DNA of 32,225 nucleotides. It comes from Gemmatimonadaceae bacterium (GTDB lineage Bacteria > Gemmatimonadota > Gemmatimonadetes > Gemmatimonadales > Gemmatimonadaceae). Under the pieces are notes generated by a model. It made no database searches. It saw nothing but the letters and a program-made list of their open reading frames with translations, and was not told the DNA's origin. This document shows, in pieces, positions 9,528-20,879 of this stretch; position 1 is the stretch's first letter, and the number at the start of each line of letters is the position of its first letter. The position numbers and the translations under genes were made by a program. The stretch spans positions 1-32,225 of the forward strand of contig JANWLO010000184.1 in the NCBI GenBank assembly GCA_025450815.1. Reading direction: 5' to 3'.

Positions 9528-10639
9528 TTGATTGCCTGCGCATTCTGTGGCCGCTCGAACACGCCCGATTCACTCTACTGCATCGACTGCGGAAAACCGG
9601 TCGGCGCCGCCGCCGCGTCTGCGGCACCGCCGCCAGCGCCACCTGTAAGCGCGAGGCCGCCGCACATCCATCGCATGTCGCCGAGCATCGGACGGCGCGC
9701 ATCGAGTGCGGCTCACGCGCTCGATCTCTCCATCACACCCCACACGCCTGCGCCTGGAGGAGAAACAGTGAGCTGCGGATGGTGTGGCAGCAACATTGAT
9801 GTTGGCGTTCCATTCTGCGCACATTGCGGACGCCGCACGGACGCCAAGCTCGCCACGGCCGCAGCATGCGTCACCTGCGGCTCGGCGATCCGCCCCGACC
9901 TCGACACCTTCTGCGCCACGTGCGGCACGCCGGTGAGCCCCGAGGCCGCGCCCGAGAGCCCGTCAAAAACGCTTCTCTTCTCGGCAAAACGGCACGATGT
10001 GCGCGCGCGAATCGCGGTGCTCGACGAGCGCGGCGAGGCCAGGAGAACCGTCGGCATGGAGGAGCCCGAGCTCACGGTGGGTCGCGGCGCGTGCGATCTG
10101 TCGTTCGCGGACGATCAGTATCTCTCGCCAATCCACGCGCGCTTCGTGCTGCGCGACGGCGCTCTCTACGTGCGCGACCTCGGCTCGTGCAATCGCACGT
10201 GGGTTTTCATCGACGCCCCGTACACGCTCGCAGACACCGATGTGCTGCTCATTGGCTCGCAGATCCTCGAATTCCAGCGCCTGGGCTCGCCCGCGGCGCC
10301 GCGCGCGGATGCGGACGGAACGCGACGCGTCGGCTCGCTCACGCCCGTGCCCGACATCGCACGGCTCTCGCAGCTCCGCGCGGACGGCAGTGTGCGCGAC
10401 AGTCAGTACCTCGCAATGGGGCGGACGATCACGATCGGCCGCGACGCTGGCGACTGGACGTTTCCATATGACCAGACCATGAGCGGTCGCCACGCCGAGC
10501 TGCACGAGACGGACGGCCAGTTCATCATCCACGACCTCGGCAGCCGCAACGGCGTGGGAGTAGCGGTGCGGGGCGAGCGCGCGCTCAAGATCGGTCAGCG
10601 CATCCTCCTGGGCGACCAGGTGCTCCGAGTGGAGAGTGT

Positions 10640-10643
<4 letters not shown>
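9528..10643 (+). CDS. Zinc-ribbon (x3) and double FHA domain protein
   Basis: CAFCGRSNTPDSLYCIDCG, CGWCGSNIDVGVPFCAHCG, CVTCGSAIRPDLDTFCATCG; FHA1 LTVGRGACDLSFADDQYLSPIHARFVLRDGALYVRDLGSCNRTWVF; FHA2 ITIGRDAGDWTFPYDQTMSGRHAELHETDGQFIIHDLGSRNGVGV. TTG start with upstream ctggagg. Confidence 0.92.
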
Positions 10644-12430
<1,787 letters not shown>

Positions 12431-12455
12431 GCGCCTTTTCGCATACCTTGTATCC

Positions 12456-13664
12456 GTGACCAGCGCTAACCCGAAACCAGATCCGGTGACAGGTGAGGTC
12501 GTCGTGCACGTGTTTGGCCGAACGGATGTCGGCCGCGTGCGCGATCACAACGAGGATTCCTTCCTCGTTGCCGATCTGACGTCGGACAACGCATCGCTGC
12601 AAGCCGAGGTGCGCACGCACCTTCTCGGCAGCCACGGCTCGCTGTTCATGGTCGCCGATGGACTGGGCGGCGCAGCGGCGGGCGAGGTAGCGAGCGAGCT
12701 GGCCATCCTCACCGTGCACGCGGAGCTCCGCGCGCAGTGGGGTGCCGCGACGGAGCGTAGCGCCGAGATGTTCGCGCGCACGCTCAAGTCTGCCGCAGAG
12801 TCGGCGAACTCGAAGATATTCGCGTACGCTGTGGAGCACCCCGAGTCCCGCGGACTCGGCACCACGGCCACCATCGCGGGACTGCTCGGCGACACGCTCT
12901 ATCTCGCGCAGGTGGGCGACAGCCGCTCGTATCTCGTTCGCAACGGAGTAGCATTCCAGATCACGAAGGATCAGTCGCTGATGCAGCGACTCATCGAGGC
13001 GGGGGAGCTGACTCCGGAGGAGGCAGAGCGTAGCGAGCGACGCAACATCATCCTGCAGGCGCTCGGCCCGGAGCCCACGGTGAAGATCGATCTCACCTTC
13101 CAGAAGGTGCGGCGTGGCGACACGCTGGTGCTGTGCACCGACGGACTGTCGGGACTCGTGCGAAAGGACGAGATCGCGGAGGTGCTCGCGGAGAGCAACG
13201 ACGACCTGCTGATGGCCTGCAGGGAGCTGATCGATCGCGCGAACGAGAACGGAGGACCGGACAACATCACGGTGATCGTCGCGCGATTCGAGGGCGATGG
13301 TCTGTTCCCGCCCGAGGGAGAAGAGAGCGTGGGCCACGCGGTGTTCCCGCTGCCGGGCTCCACGACGCCCGCAACGCCGCGCATGCGCTTTGGCGGCGAG
13401 GGGATCACCGCTCCGCTTCGGCGCCGCATCACGGGGAGCACGCCCGCTGCCACGGTGCCGGAGCCGCCCAGCACTGCGGAGACGCCCGTGCCCGCGCCTC
13501 GCCCAATCAGCACGAGGGGGCGCTCGATTCTCTTTCTCGTGGCGGGGATTCTGCTGGTGATTGGCGCGCTATTGACGGTTCGGATGTTCCGTACTGGCGT
13601 CATCCATCGCGACAAGCCCGAGCCCACGCATCCTACTCCCGCCGACAGCGGAGTTCGCGCGTAA
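12456..13664 (+). CDS. PP2C-family Ser/Thr phosphatase with C-terminal TM helix
   Basis: GRTDVGRVRDHNEDSFLVAD, FMVADGLGGAAAGEVAS, LGTTATIAGLLGDTLYLAQVGDSRSYL, CTDGLSG, GGPDNITVIVARF; TM SILFLVAGILLVIGALLTV. Confidence 0.95.
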   Translation: MTSANPKPDPVTGEVVVHVFGRTDVGRVRDHNEDSFLVADLTSDNASLQAEVRTHLLGSHGSLFMVADGLGGAAAGEVASELAILTVHAELRAQWGAATERSAEMFARTLKSAAESANSKIFAYAVEHPESRGLGTTATIAGLLGDTLYLAQVGDSRSYLVRNGVAFQITKDQSLMQRLIEAGELTPEEAERSERRNIILQALGPEPTVKIDLTFQKVRRGDTLVLCTDGLSGLVRKDEIAEVLAESNDDLLMACRELIDRANENGGPDNITVIVARFEGDGLFPPEGEESVGHAVFPLPGSTTPATPRMRFGGEGITAPLRRRITGSTPAATVPEPPSTAETPVPAPRPISTRGRSILFLVAGILLVIGALLTVRMFRTGVIHRDKPEPTHPTPADSGVRA

Positions 13665-13690
13665 GTCGCGCAGAGTTTCTTTCTTTTTCA
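13657..13690 (+). terminator. Weak intrinsic-terminator-like hairpin after the PP2C gene
   Basis: GCGCG-taagt-CGCGC overlapping the stop codon, followed by the T-rich stretch gtttctttcttttt; lies between convergent genes. Confidence 0.4.
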
Positions 13691-13697
13691 CAACCTG

Positions 13698-15422
13698 TCA
13701 ATCCGTGACGAGCCTGCGCGCGCGGAGCAGAAAGATCACGCCGCACGTCGCGGCAACGGCTGCCGCGGCGACGAGCGCCCACTGCTGCAGCAGCGCCGCC
13801 CCGATTCCTATATTCACCCCGAGCAGCGCGGCGACTCCTGCGACGACACGCCGCACGTCGCTCGCGAGATGCTGGCGCGGCGCAAGCCCTGTGCGCGCGC
13901 GAACGGGCCCCCACGCGCCACCGGGCCGCGCGCGAGTGTAGAAAGCGTCGAGCGTCTCGTCGCTCTCGGGCGGCGTGAGCCACATGACAGTGAGCCACAG
14001 CGCGGTGACGATCGCCGCCATCGCGGTCTCGCGCACGCCGAACTCCAGAGCGCGGAGCGACGGCACCGCATAGATGACCGCCGCCACGAGCACGCTGCCC
14101 ACGAGCGCTGCGATCTCGGCCCACACGTTGATGCGCCACCAGAACCAGCGGAGGATGAGCACTGCGCCGGTGCCTGTGCCGAGCGCGATGAGCAGCCGAA
14201 AGGTCTCGCCGATGCTGTGCAGGTTGAACGCGACGAACGACGCCGCTGCGGTGATGATCAGCGACGCGAAGCGACCAGCCCATACGAGCGAGCGCTCAGA
14301 CGCGCGCGGCGCGACGAAGCGACGGTAGACGTCGTTCACGAGATAGCTCGCTCCCCAGTTCACTTGCGCGGATACGGACGACATGAACGCCGCGAGCAGC
14401 GAGGCGAAGACGAGGCCGAGCATCCCCGCCGGGAGGTAGCGCTTCATCAACAGCGGATAGGCCATCTCGCGATCGGAGAGGCCAGGGAGCACGAGCATCG
14501 CGATGAGTGCCGTGAGGATCCACGGCCAGCAGCGAATCACGTAGTTGATGATGTTGAACAGCCACGCCGCGCGTTCCGCGTCGCGCTCCGACGGAACGGA
14601 CACGAGGCGCTGCACGAACTGTCCGCCGCCGTCCGCACCCTTGTACGCCCACCACTGGATCGAGACGTACGCGAGAAAGGTCGGGAGCGGCAGGAGCGCG
14701 CTGCCCACGCTGGGAAAAAACGCGAGATGATCGGACTTCCCCGCGGCGGCGAGCTTGGCGGGGAGCACCGCGAGCCCGCCAATGTCGTGCAACGCGTACG
14801 TGACCACGACGATCGCGCCGATCAGTGCGAGTGTGAGCTGGAAGAAGTCCGTGGTCACCACTCCCCATAGACCGCTGAACGCCGCGTACAGAAGAACGAC
14901 GGCGGCGATGAGCACCACGGTCCACACTCTGGCCATGTCGCCCTCGAGTCCGAGCTGGCTCCAGATTCCGAGGGCGTCCGCGACCTTTCGCATCGCGAGC
15001 ATGCCGTAAGCGATGCTGATCGCGTTGATCGGGAGCGCGAAGAGGAACGCGCCCGTACCGCGCAGCACGGCGGCCGCCTTCCGGCCGTAACGAAGCTCGG
15101 TGAGCTCGTAGTCGGTGAGGATTCCGGCGCGCCGCCAGAGTCGAGCGAAGAGGTAGATCATCGACACGTGCGCGACGACGAACGACCACCACTCCCAGTT
15201 TCCCGCAATGCCGCGGCCGATCACGAGCCCGCTCACGTAGAGCGGAGTGTCGACGCTGAACGTGATCGCCGCCATGGAGGCTCCAGCCAGCCACCACGGG
15301 ATCGTGCGTCCGCCAACGAAGAAGTCCTCGAGCGACCGCGACGCGCGACGCGCGAGCCAGAGTCCGATGGCGAGCGTCGCGGACATGTAGACCGCGACTA
15401 CCGCCCAATCGATTGTGCGCAC
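13698..15422 (-). CDS. Sodium:solute symporter family (SSF/SSS) transporter
   Basis: GTG start at 15422: MRTIDWAVVAVYMSATLAIGLWLARRASRSLEDFFVGGRTIPWWLAGASMAAITFSVDTPLYVSGLVIGRGIAGNW...; many TM helices; one nt after the nagZ stop. Confidence 0.92.
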   Translation of the reverse strand: MRTIDWAVVAVYMSATLAIGLWLARRASRSLEDFFVGGRTIPWWLAGASMAAITFSVDTPLYVSGLVIGRGIAGNWEWWSFVVAHVSMIYLFARLWRRAGILTDYELTELRYGRKAAAVLRGTGAFLFALPINAISIAYGMLAMRKVADALGIWSQLGLEGDMARVWTVVLIAAVVLLYAAFSGLWGVVTTDFFQLTLALIGAIVVVTYALHDIGGLAVLPAKLAAAGKSDHLAFFPSVGSALLPLPTFLAYVSIQWWAYKGADGGGQFVQRLVSVPSERDAERAAWLFNIINYVIRCWPWILTALIAMLVLPGLSDREMAYPLLMKRYLPAGMLGLVFASLLAAFMSSVSAQVNWGASYLVNDVYRRFVAPRASERSLVWAGRFASLIITAAASFVAFNLHSIGETFRLLIALGTGTGAVLILRWFWWRINVWAEIAALVGSVLVAAVIYAVPSLRALEFGVRETAMAAIVTALWLTVMWLTPPESDETLDAFYTRARPGGAWGPVRARTGLAPRQHLASDVRRVVAGVAALLGVNIGIGAALLQQWALVAAAAVAATCGVIFLLRARRLVTD

Positions 15423-15423
15423 G

Positions 15424-16875
15424 CTACCGCGCGCGCATGATCCAGCGGGCCGCGGCGCTCTGCATCGCCGCTTCCCCCCCCCACGCGCTAACGAGGACGC
15501 TGGCGAACGTGAGTTGCGAGGCGAGTCGCGGATGGCCGAACTGCAATACCGTTGCGCCGGGTTTCGCGGCGCAGGCCTGCCGCACGCTCGCGAGCGCGGA
15601 CTCGCTGTAGCCCACGCGCTCCTTCCACGCCCGCGTCTCGCCGAAGAGTGCGACCACCGAATCGTTCGTCGACTCGGGATCAAAGTGATCGAGCCGGCGT
15701 GCCTTCCATCCGCCATCGAACAGCGAGTCGAGCAGCGGCTCGCGCGACGGCGGCGGGAATGGTCCGCCGAGGTCGTCGTCCACGACCACGATGTCGACCG
15801 GCGCCTTCATCGCCCGCGGCGTGCCGCGCACGACGTGAACGACGCGGTCGGCCAGCTGCGCGCCCCAGAGCACGTCGGTGCCCGAGGGGCGACGATACTC
15901 ATTGGGCGGCGATGACCATTGGGCCCACTTGAGCCGTCGCCGAAGCGAGGTCTGAATGCGCGCCGCATCCAGGCGGTGCACCGCGAGCGCGCGATCGAGC
16001 GCGCTCACCACTGCCTCGAGATCGTTCGGATAGAGCAGCAGGTCGCACCCGGCATCGAGCGCGCGGATCGCGGCCTCCTCCTCGCCGTGTTCGGCGATCG
16101 CACCGGCCATGATCATCGCGTCGGTGACTATCAGTCCGTCGAAACGCATCTGCTGGCGGAGGAGCCACTGCAGCATCTCGCGCGACATCGTGGCTGGCGC
16201 CCCGCTTGCGTCGAGCGAAGGATACGACACGTGCGCCGTCATGATCCCCGCCACGCCCGCCTCGATCGCCGCGCGGAACGGTGCGAGATCGTGTTCTACC
16301 AGTTCCGCGCGCGATGCATCCACCACTGGCACGCCCACGTGCGAGTCCGTGCGCGTGCGGCCGTGTCCGGGAAAGTGCTTCGCGCACGCGAGAACGCCCT
16401 CCGCCTGGCAGGCCTGGATCCACGCCTGCGCGAGCATCGCGACGCGACGCGCGTCGCCGCCCAGCGAGCGCGTGCCGACGATCGGATTCTCGGGGACGAT
16501 ATCGAGGTCGCACACCGGCGCGAGATCCCAGTTGAGCCCCAGCGTGCGCGCCTCGCGCGCGGTGAGCCGCGCCGCGCGCCGCACCGCGTCCGCATCGCCG
16601 AGCGAGGCGATGGCGGCGAGGGGCGGAAGGCCGGTGGCGCCCGAGAACTGCTGTCCCGCGCCGCGCTCGAGATCGGCCGCGATGAGCAACGGCACGCGAG
16701 ACTTGATGCGCAGCTCCTTGGTGAGCGCGCGCACGTGTTCCTGATCGCCGCCGAAGAGAATGAAGCCCCCCACGCCAAGCGCAAGCGCGCGCTCGATGGC
16801 TGGTCGCGCGGCCCCGTAACCGTGGTTGGCATCCCAGCGGATTGCGGGAAGGAGCAGCGCGGCAGCAGCGCTCAT
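15424..16875 (-). CDS. nagZ: Glycoside hydrolase family 3 beta-N-acetylhexosaminidase (NagZ-like)
   Basis: ATG at 16875 (MSAAAALLLPAIRWDANHGYG...); KHFPGHGRTRTDSHVGVP (NagZ KH[FI]PGHG...DSH signature), GLIVTDAMIMAGAI. Start overlaps the anmK stop (ATGA). Confidence 0.92.
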   Translation of the reverse strand: MSAAAALLLPAIRWDANHGYGAARPAIERALALGVGGFILFGGDQEHVRALTKELRIKSRVPLLIAADLERGAGQQFSGATGLPPLAAIASLGDADAVRRAARLTAREARTLGLNWDLAPVCDLDIVPENPIVGTRSLGGDARRVAMLAQAWIQACQAEGVLACAKHFPGHGRTRTDSHVGVPVVDASRAELVEHDLAPFRAAIEAGVAGIMTAHVSYPSLDASGAPATMSREMLQWLLRQQMRFDGLIVTDAMIMAGAIAEHGEEEAAIRALDAGCDLLLYPNDLEAVVSALDRALAVHRLDAARIQTSLRRRLKWAQWSSPPNEYRRPSGTDVLWGAQLADRVVHVVRGTPRAMKAPVDIVVVDDDLGGPFPPPSREPLLDSLFDGGWKARRLDHFDPESTNDSVVALFGETRAWKERVGYSESALASVRQACAAKPGATVLQFGHPRLASQLTFASVLVSAWGGEAAMQSAAARWIMRAR

Positions 16876-18002
16876 GCGGGCGTCAGCTTGCCGAGCACGC
16901 GCGATCCTCGCGCGCCGGTGGCAGCTGGGAGATTGCCGGCGCGCCGCTCGAAGAAGAGCTTTGCGAGAAAGGCGAACGCCACCGCCTCCTTGGCGTCGCC
17001 ATCGAAGAAGACGTCGTCGAACACGCGCACGGGGAGCGGCGCGAGCGCGTTCGACAGCGCACGCACGAGCGCGGGATTGCGCGCGCCACCACCGGAGATG
17101 ATCACGTCTCTCACCGGCGCGGAGACGAAGCGCTGGTAGGCATCGGCGATCGCGCGCGCCGTGAACGACACCGCCGTCGCCACGATGTCCTCGTTCGTCG
17201 CACCCGGCCGCGCGGCTCGACAGCGATCGATGATCCGCGCGATGTACGAACGATCGAACAGCTCGCGCCCGGTGGACTTGGGCGGTGCCGCCGCGAAGTA
17301 CGGCTCGGCGAGAGAATCGTCCACCACCGCGTCGATCGCAGCGCCGCGCAGTGCGAGCGCGCCATCGATGTCGTACGCCAGCCCGTGCACGAGCGATCGC
17401 ACTACACCGTCGATGATCGCGACGCCGGGGCCGGTGTCGAAGGCGAGCGAGGGCGCATCCATGCCGCGTGGCGGGACGACGCTCACATTCGCGATGCCGC
17501 CGATGTTCTGGAGAGCGCGCCACTCGGTGTCGGCACAGAAGAGCATCCGATCCGCGATCGCGACCAGCGGCGCGCCCTGACCGCCCGCCGCCACATCGCG
17601 CACCCGAAAGTCGCCGACCACGTCGATGCCCGTTCGTTCCGCGATCACCGCGCTCTGCCCGATCTGCCACGTCGCGCGCGGCGCATCGTGCCAGATCGTG
17701 TGGCCGTGCGTCGCGATGGCGCGAACGTCACGAGGCACGAGCCCCGCCGCAGCGATCACGGCCAGCGCGGCATCGCCGAGCCAGGAGCCCAGCTCGAAGT
17801 CCAGCCGCGCGAGATTCGCGAGCGACGCGCCATCGAGCGCGCGGAGCAGCCGCTCGCGCTGCGCGATGGAGTACTCCACCTCGTGATATGCGAGCAACTT
17901 CGCGCGTGGTAGCGCATTGGCTGCGCCGAATCGCACGGCGGCGGCCGAGATCCCGTCCGCGGAGGTGCCGGACATCAGCCCCACGAGCACATCATCGGTC
18001 AC
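16872..18002 (-). CDS. anmK: Anhydro-N-acetylmuramic acid kinase
   Basis: VLVGLMSGTSADGISAAAVRF, ATHGHTIWHDAPRATWQIGQSAVIAERTGIDVVGDFRVRDVAAGGQGAPLV, RALQNIGGIANVSV, AFDTGPGVAIIDG, ISGGGARNPALV. GTG start overlaps the murQ stop. Confidence 0.97.
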   Translation of the reverse strand: MTDDVLVGLMSGTSADGISAAAVRFGAANALPRAKLLAYHEVEYSIAQRERLLRALDGASLANLARLDFELGSWLGDAALAVIAAAGLVPRDVRAIATHGHTIWHDAPRATWQIGQSAVIAERTGIDVVGDFRVRDVAAGGQGAPLVAIADRMLFCADTEWRALQNIGGIANVSVVPPRGMDAPSLAFDTGPGVAIIDGVVRSLVHGLAYDIDGALALRGAAIDAVVDDSLAEPYFAAAPPKSTGRELFDRSYIARIIDRCRAARPGATNEDIVATAVSFTARAIADAYQRFVSAPVRDVIISGGGARNPALVRALSNALAPLPVRVFDDVFFDGDAKEAVAFAFLAKLFFERRAGNLPAATGARGSRVLGKLTPA

Positions 18003-18961
18003 GCGACCGGCGGCGGCGCGTTGGGAAGCACGCGTCGCACAACGCCCCCAGCATCGTGGAGCGCGCGCTCGGCATCCGCGCGCGTGAAGTTGCGCTGCTG
18101 CATCACGATCGCGGTGCGCACGCTGCCGCCCGCCTCGCTGATGAACCGCCGGGCCTCGGCGCGCTCGACCCCGGTCACCTCCATCACGATCCGCTCGCCG
18201 CGATCAACGAGCTTGGCACTCATCGCGCGGAGATCGACCATCAGGTTGCCGAACGTTTTCCCGATGCGGATCATCGCGCCGGTGGAGATGGCGTTGAGCA
18301 CGAGCTTGGTGGCGGTGCCCGCCTTCATTCGCGTGGAACCAGTCACCGCCTCGGCGCCCGTGATGGGGAGGATCGCGACGTCGACCAGCTCGAGCAGCGA
18401 GTGAGCGGGCGGCGAACAGGCGAGGATGCCGGTGTGTGCACCGAGTTCCGCGGCGCGCTCGAGAGCGCCGCGCACGTAGGGCGTTGTGCCTGACGCCGCG
18501 ATGCCGAGCACGAAGTCGCGCGCGCCGACGTGTCGCGCATCCATCGCGGCTGCGCCTTCGGCGACGACGTCCTCCGCGCCCTCCTGCGACTGCGTCAGAG
18601 CGGGGAGTCCACCGGCAATGATTCCCTGCACCATCTCGGGATCGGTGCCGAATGTCGGCGGACACTCGCTCGCGTCGAGCACGCCGAGCCGGCCGGACGT
18701 GCCCGCGCCGATGTAGAAGAGTCGCCCGCCCGCACGGAACGCCTGCTCGGCGAGTTCGATCGCGCGCGCGATCGCATCGCGCTGCGTGGCGACCGCGTCG
18801 AGCACGAAGCGATCTTCGGCGTGCAGCAGGTCGACTATCTCGCGCGGCGATGCGAGATCGATGTCCGCAGTGCGGGGATTTCGTCGCTCGGTGAAGCGCG
18901 GGTCGGTGTGCGACGCAGTCACGAACTCGGCGTGGGGGAAGTAGGTGACGCGGCGCGTCAC
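17999..18961 (-). CDS. murQ: N-acetylmuramic acid 6-phosphate etherase
   Basis: GRLFYIGAGTSGRLGVLDASECPPTFGTDPEMVQGIIAGG...GIAASGTTPYVRGAL...TGSTRMKAGTATKLVLNAISTGAMIRIGKTFGNLMVDL; start uncertain (GTG at 18961 preferred). Confidence 0.96.
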   Translation of the reverse strand: MTRRVTYFPHAEFVTASHTDPRFTERRNPRTADIDLASPREIVDLLHAEDRFVLDAVATQRDAIARAIELAEQAFRAGGRLFYIGAGTSGRLGVLDASECPPTFGTDPEMVQGIIAGGLPALTQSQEGAEDVVAEGAAAMDARHVGARDFVLGIAASGTTPYVRGALERAAELGAHTGILACSPPAHSLLELVDVAILPITGAEAVTGSTRMKAGTATKLVLNAISTGAMIRIGKTFGNLMVDLRAMSAKLVDRGERIVMEVTGVERAEARRFISEAGGSVRTAIVMQQRNFTRADAERALHDAGGVVRRVLPNAPPPVA

Positions 18962-19036
18962 GCGGGCTAACTTATGCGGCGTCGCGCGTCGGTAGCAAGA
19001 GATTTTCCAGGAGAGCCCGTGCATCGAGGATCAGAG

Positions 19037-20857
19037 ATGGCGCAGCGCGCGCGCGGTGTGATGATCGTCACCCTCGCCGGCCTGCTGCTGAGCTGCCAGC
19101 CGGCGGGACGCACGGCGACCACCAAGCCCGCTCCCGCAACGCTCCCGAACACGCCGATGACGATGGAGTCGGCGAAGGCTGCCTCCGAGCGCGCGGAGCG
19201 GGAGCGCGTGCCGCTCCCCGCAGCGTGGAAGCTCTCGTCGGAAGGCAGCACGGTGGTCGCTCCGGACGCGATGGTGGCGAGCAACAGCGCCCTCGCGAGC
19301 CAGGCGGGCGTCGAAGTTCTACGCGCTGGGGGCAATGCGGTGGATGCGGCGGTGGCGGTAGGCTTCGCGCTCGCGGTCACGCTTCCCGAGGCGGGGAACC
19401 TCGGCGGTGGTGGCTACATGATCATCCGTCTGTCGGACGGCCGTTCGTTCGCGCTCGACTATCGCGAAGTGGCGCCGCTCGCCGCGAGTCGCGACATGTT
19501 CCTCGACTCTCAGGGCAACGTCACCGACAAGAGCCAGGTGGGGCATCTCGCATCGGGGGTGCCGGGCTCGGTCGCCGGGCTCACGGCGGCGCTCGCGCGC
19601 TACGGCACGATGCCTCTCGCGAAGGTCATGGCGCCGGCGATCCGGCTCGCGGATAGCGGTTTTACGGTGGACAGCGCGCTCGCGAGGTCCATCGCGGGGA
19701 ATGCATCGCGCATCTCACCATTCGCGGGCGCTGCGCTGTTCCTTCCGGGCGGTCACCCGCTCACGGTCGGGGCGATGTTCAGGCAACCCGCGCTCGCGAC
19801 TACGCTGCGATCCATCGCGGCCACTGGCGCGACGGCGTTCTACTCGGGTGCCATTGCGGACGCGATAGCCGCGGAGATGGAGCGCGGCGGCGGCATCATC
19901 ACGAAGACGGATCTGGCGCGCTACGCTCCGGCGTGGCACGCGCCGCTCGCCGGCACCTTCCGCGGATACACGCTGCTAGCGATGCCGCCGTCATCGTCCG
20001 GCGGTATCTCGGTGCTCGAGACGCTCAACATTCTCGAGCACTTCCCCGCGTCGCCAGCCGGCAGCGCGATGAGCTATCACCTGCTCGCGGAGGCGTTCAG
20101 GCGCGCGTTCGTGGACCGCAACACGAAGCTCGGCGATCCGGCGTTCGTGCAGGTGCCAGTGAGTCAGCTCACGAGCAAGGAGTACGCGCGACAGCAGGCA
20201 TCCTCGATCGACGTCAATCGCGCGTCGAGCACTGGCGCGTTTCGGCAGGCAACCGGCGAAGGGGTGAACACCACGCACTACTCGGTGGTGGACGATCACG
20301 GCAATGCCGTCGCGACGACGACAACGCTGAATGATCTGTACGGGTCGGGCGTGTACGTGGCGGACGCGGGGATCTTTCTCAACGACGAGATGGACGACTT
20401 CGCGGCGCGTCCGGGACAGCCGAACATGTACGGCCTGGTGCAGGGTGAGCAGAACGCGATCGCGCCGGGGAAGCGAATGCTGAGCGCGATGTCGCCCACG
20501 ATCGTGCTCGATCCGAAGGGCGATCTGCTGCTCGTGATCGGCTCGCGCGGAGGCCCGCGCATCATCACCAGTGTTGCGCAGGTGATCTTGAACGTGATAG
20601 ACCACCACATGTCCTATGGCCAAGCGATGTCGGAGCCGCGCATCCACCATCAGGCGTGGCCGGACGTGCTGCACTACGAGCCGAACGGGCTGAGCGCTGC
20701 AACGGTGGACTCGCTGCGCGCGATGGGCCATCGCATTGAGGTCGCACCGTATGAGTCGGGGGGTTTCATCGGTCGCGTGATCCTGGTGGGGAGGGTCGCG
20801 GACGGATGGGAGGGCGTGGTGGATCCACGTACGAGCGGCGGCGCGGCGGGCTACTAG
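19037..20857 (+). CDS. ggt: Gamma-glutamyltransferase, predicted lipoprotein
   Basis: MAQRARGVMIVTLAGLLLSCQPAG (lipobox LLSC); VLRAGGNAVDAAVAVGFALAVTLPEAGNLGGGGYMI; TTHYSVVDDHGNAVATTTTLNDLYGSGV (catalytic Thr region); MLSAMSPTIVLD; GSRGGPRIITS. Confidence 0.95.
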   Translation: MAQRARGVMIVTLAGLLLSCQPAGRTATTKPAPATLPNTPMTMESAKAASERAERERVPLPAAWKLSSEGSTVVAPDAMVASNSALASQAGVEVLRAGGNAVDAAVAVGFALAVTLPEAGNLGGGGYMIIRLSDGRSFALDYREVAPLAASRDMFLDSQGNVTDKSQVGHLASGVPGSVAGLTAALARYGTMPLAKVMAPAIRLADSGFTVDSALARSIAGNASRISPFAGAALFLPGGHPLTVGAMFRQPALATTLRSIAATGATAFYSGAIADAIAAEMERGGGIITKTDLARYAPAWHAPLAGTFRGYTLLAMPPSSSGGISVLETLNILEHFPASPAGSAMSYHLLAEAFRRAFVDRNTKLGDPAFVQVPVSQLTSKEYARQQASSIDVNRASSTGAFRQATGEGVNTTHYSVVDDHGNAVATTTTLNDLYGSGVYVADAGIFLNDEMDDFAARPGQPNMYGLVQGEQNAIAPGKRMLSAMSPTIVLDPKGDLLLVIGSRGGPRIITSVAQVILNVIDHHMSYGQAMSEPRIHHQAWPDVLHYEPNGLSAATVDSLRAMGHRIEVAPYESGGFIGRVILVGRVADGWEGVVDPRTSGGAAGY

Positions 20858-20866
20858 CCGCCGCGC
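20841..20866. terminator. GC-rich hairpin between convergent ggt and the glycine-zipper lipoprotein gene
   Basis: GCGCGGCGG-gctactag-CCGCCGCGC: perfect 9-bp stem, 8-nt loop, overlapping the ggt stop; no U-tract. Confidence 0.45.
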
Positions 20867-20879
20867 GCGCCCCTGAGCG

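Noticed and set aside
13869-14870. 333-aa + strand ORF and overlapping 14296..15408 - strand ORF
   Set aside because: Off-frame or antisense to the SSF transporter, whose TM pattern is clear.
15919-17139. 406-aa + strand ORF and neighbours across nagZ/anmK
   Set aside because: Antisense to nagZ and anmK; no domain signal.
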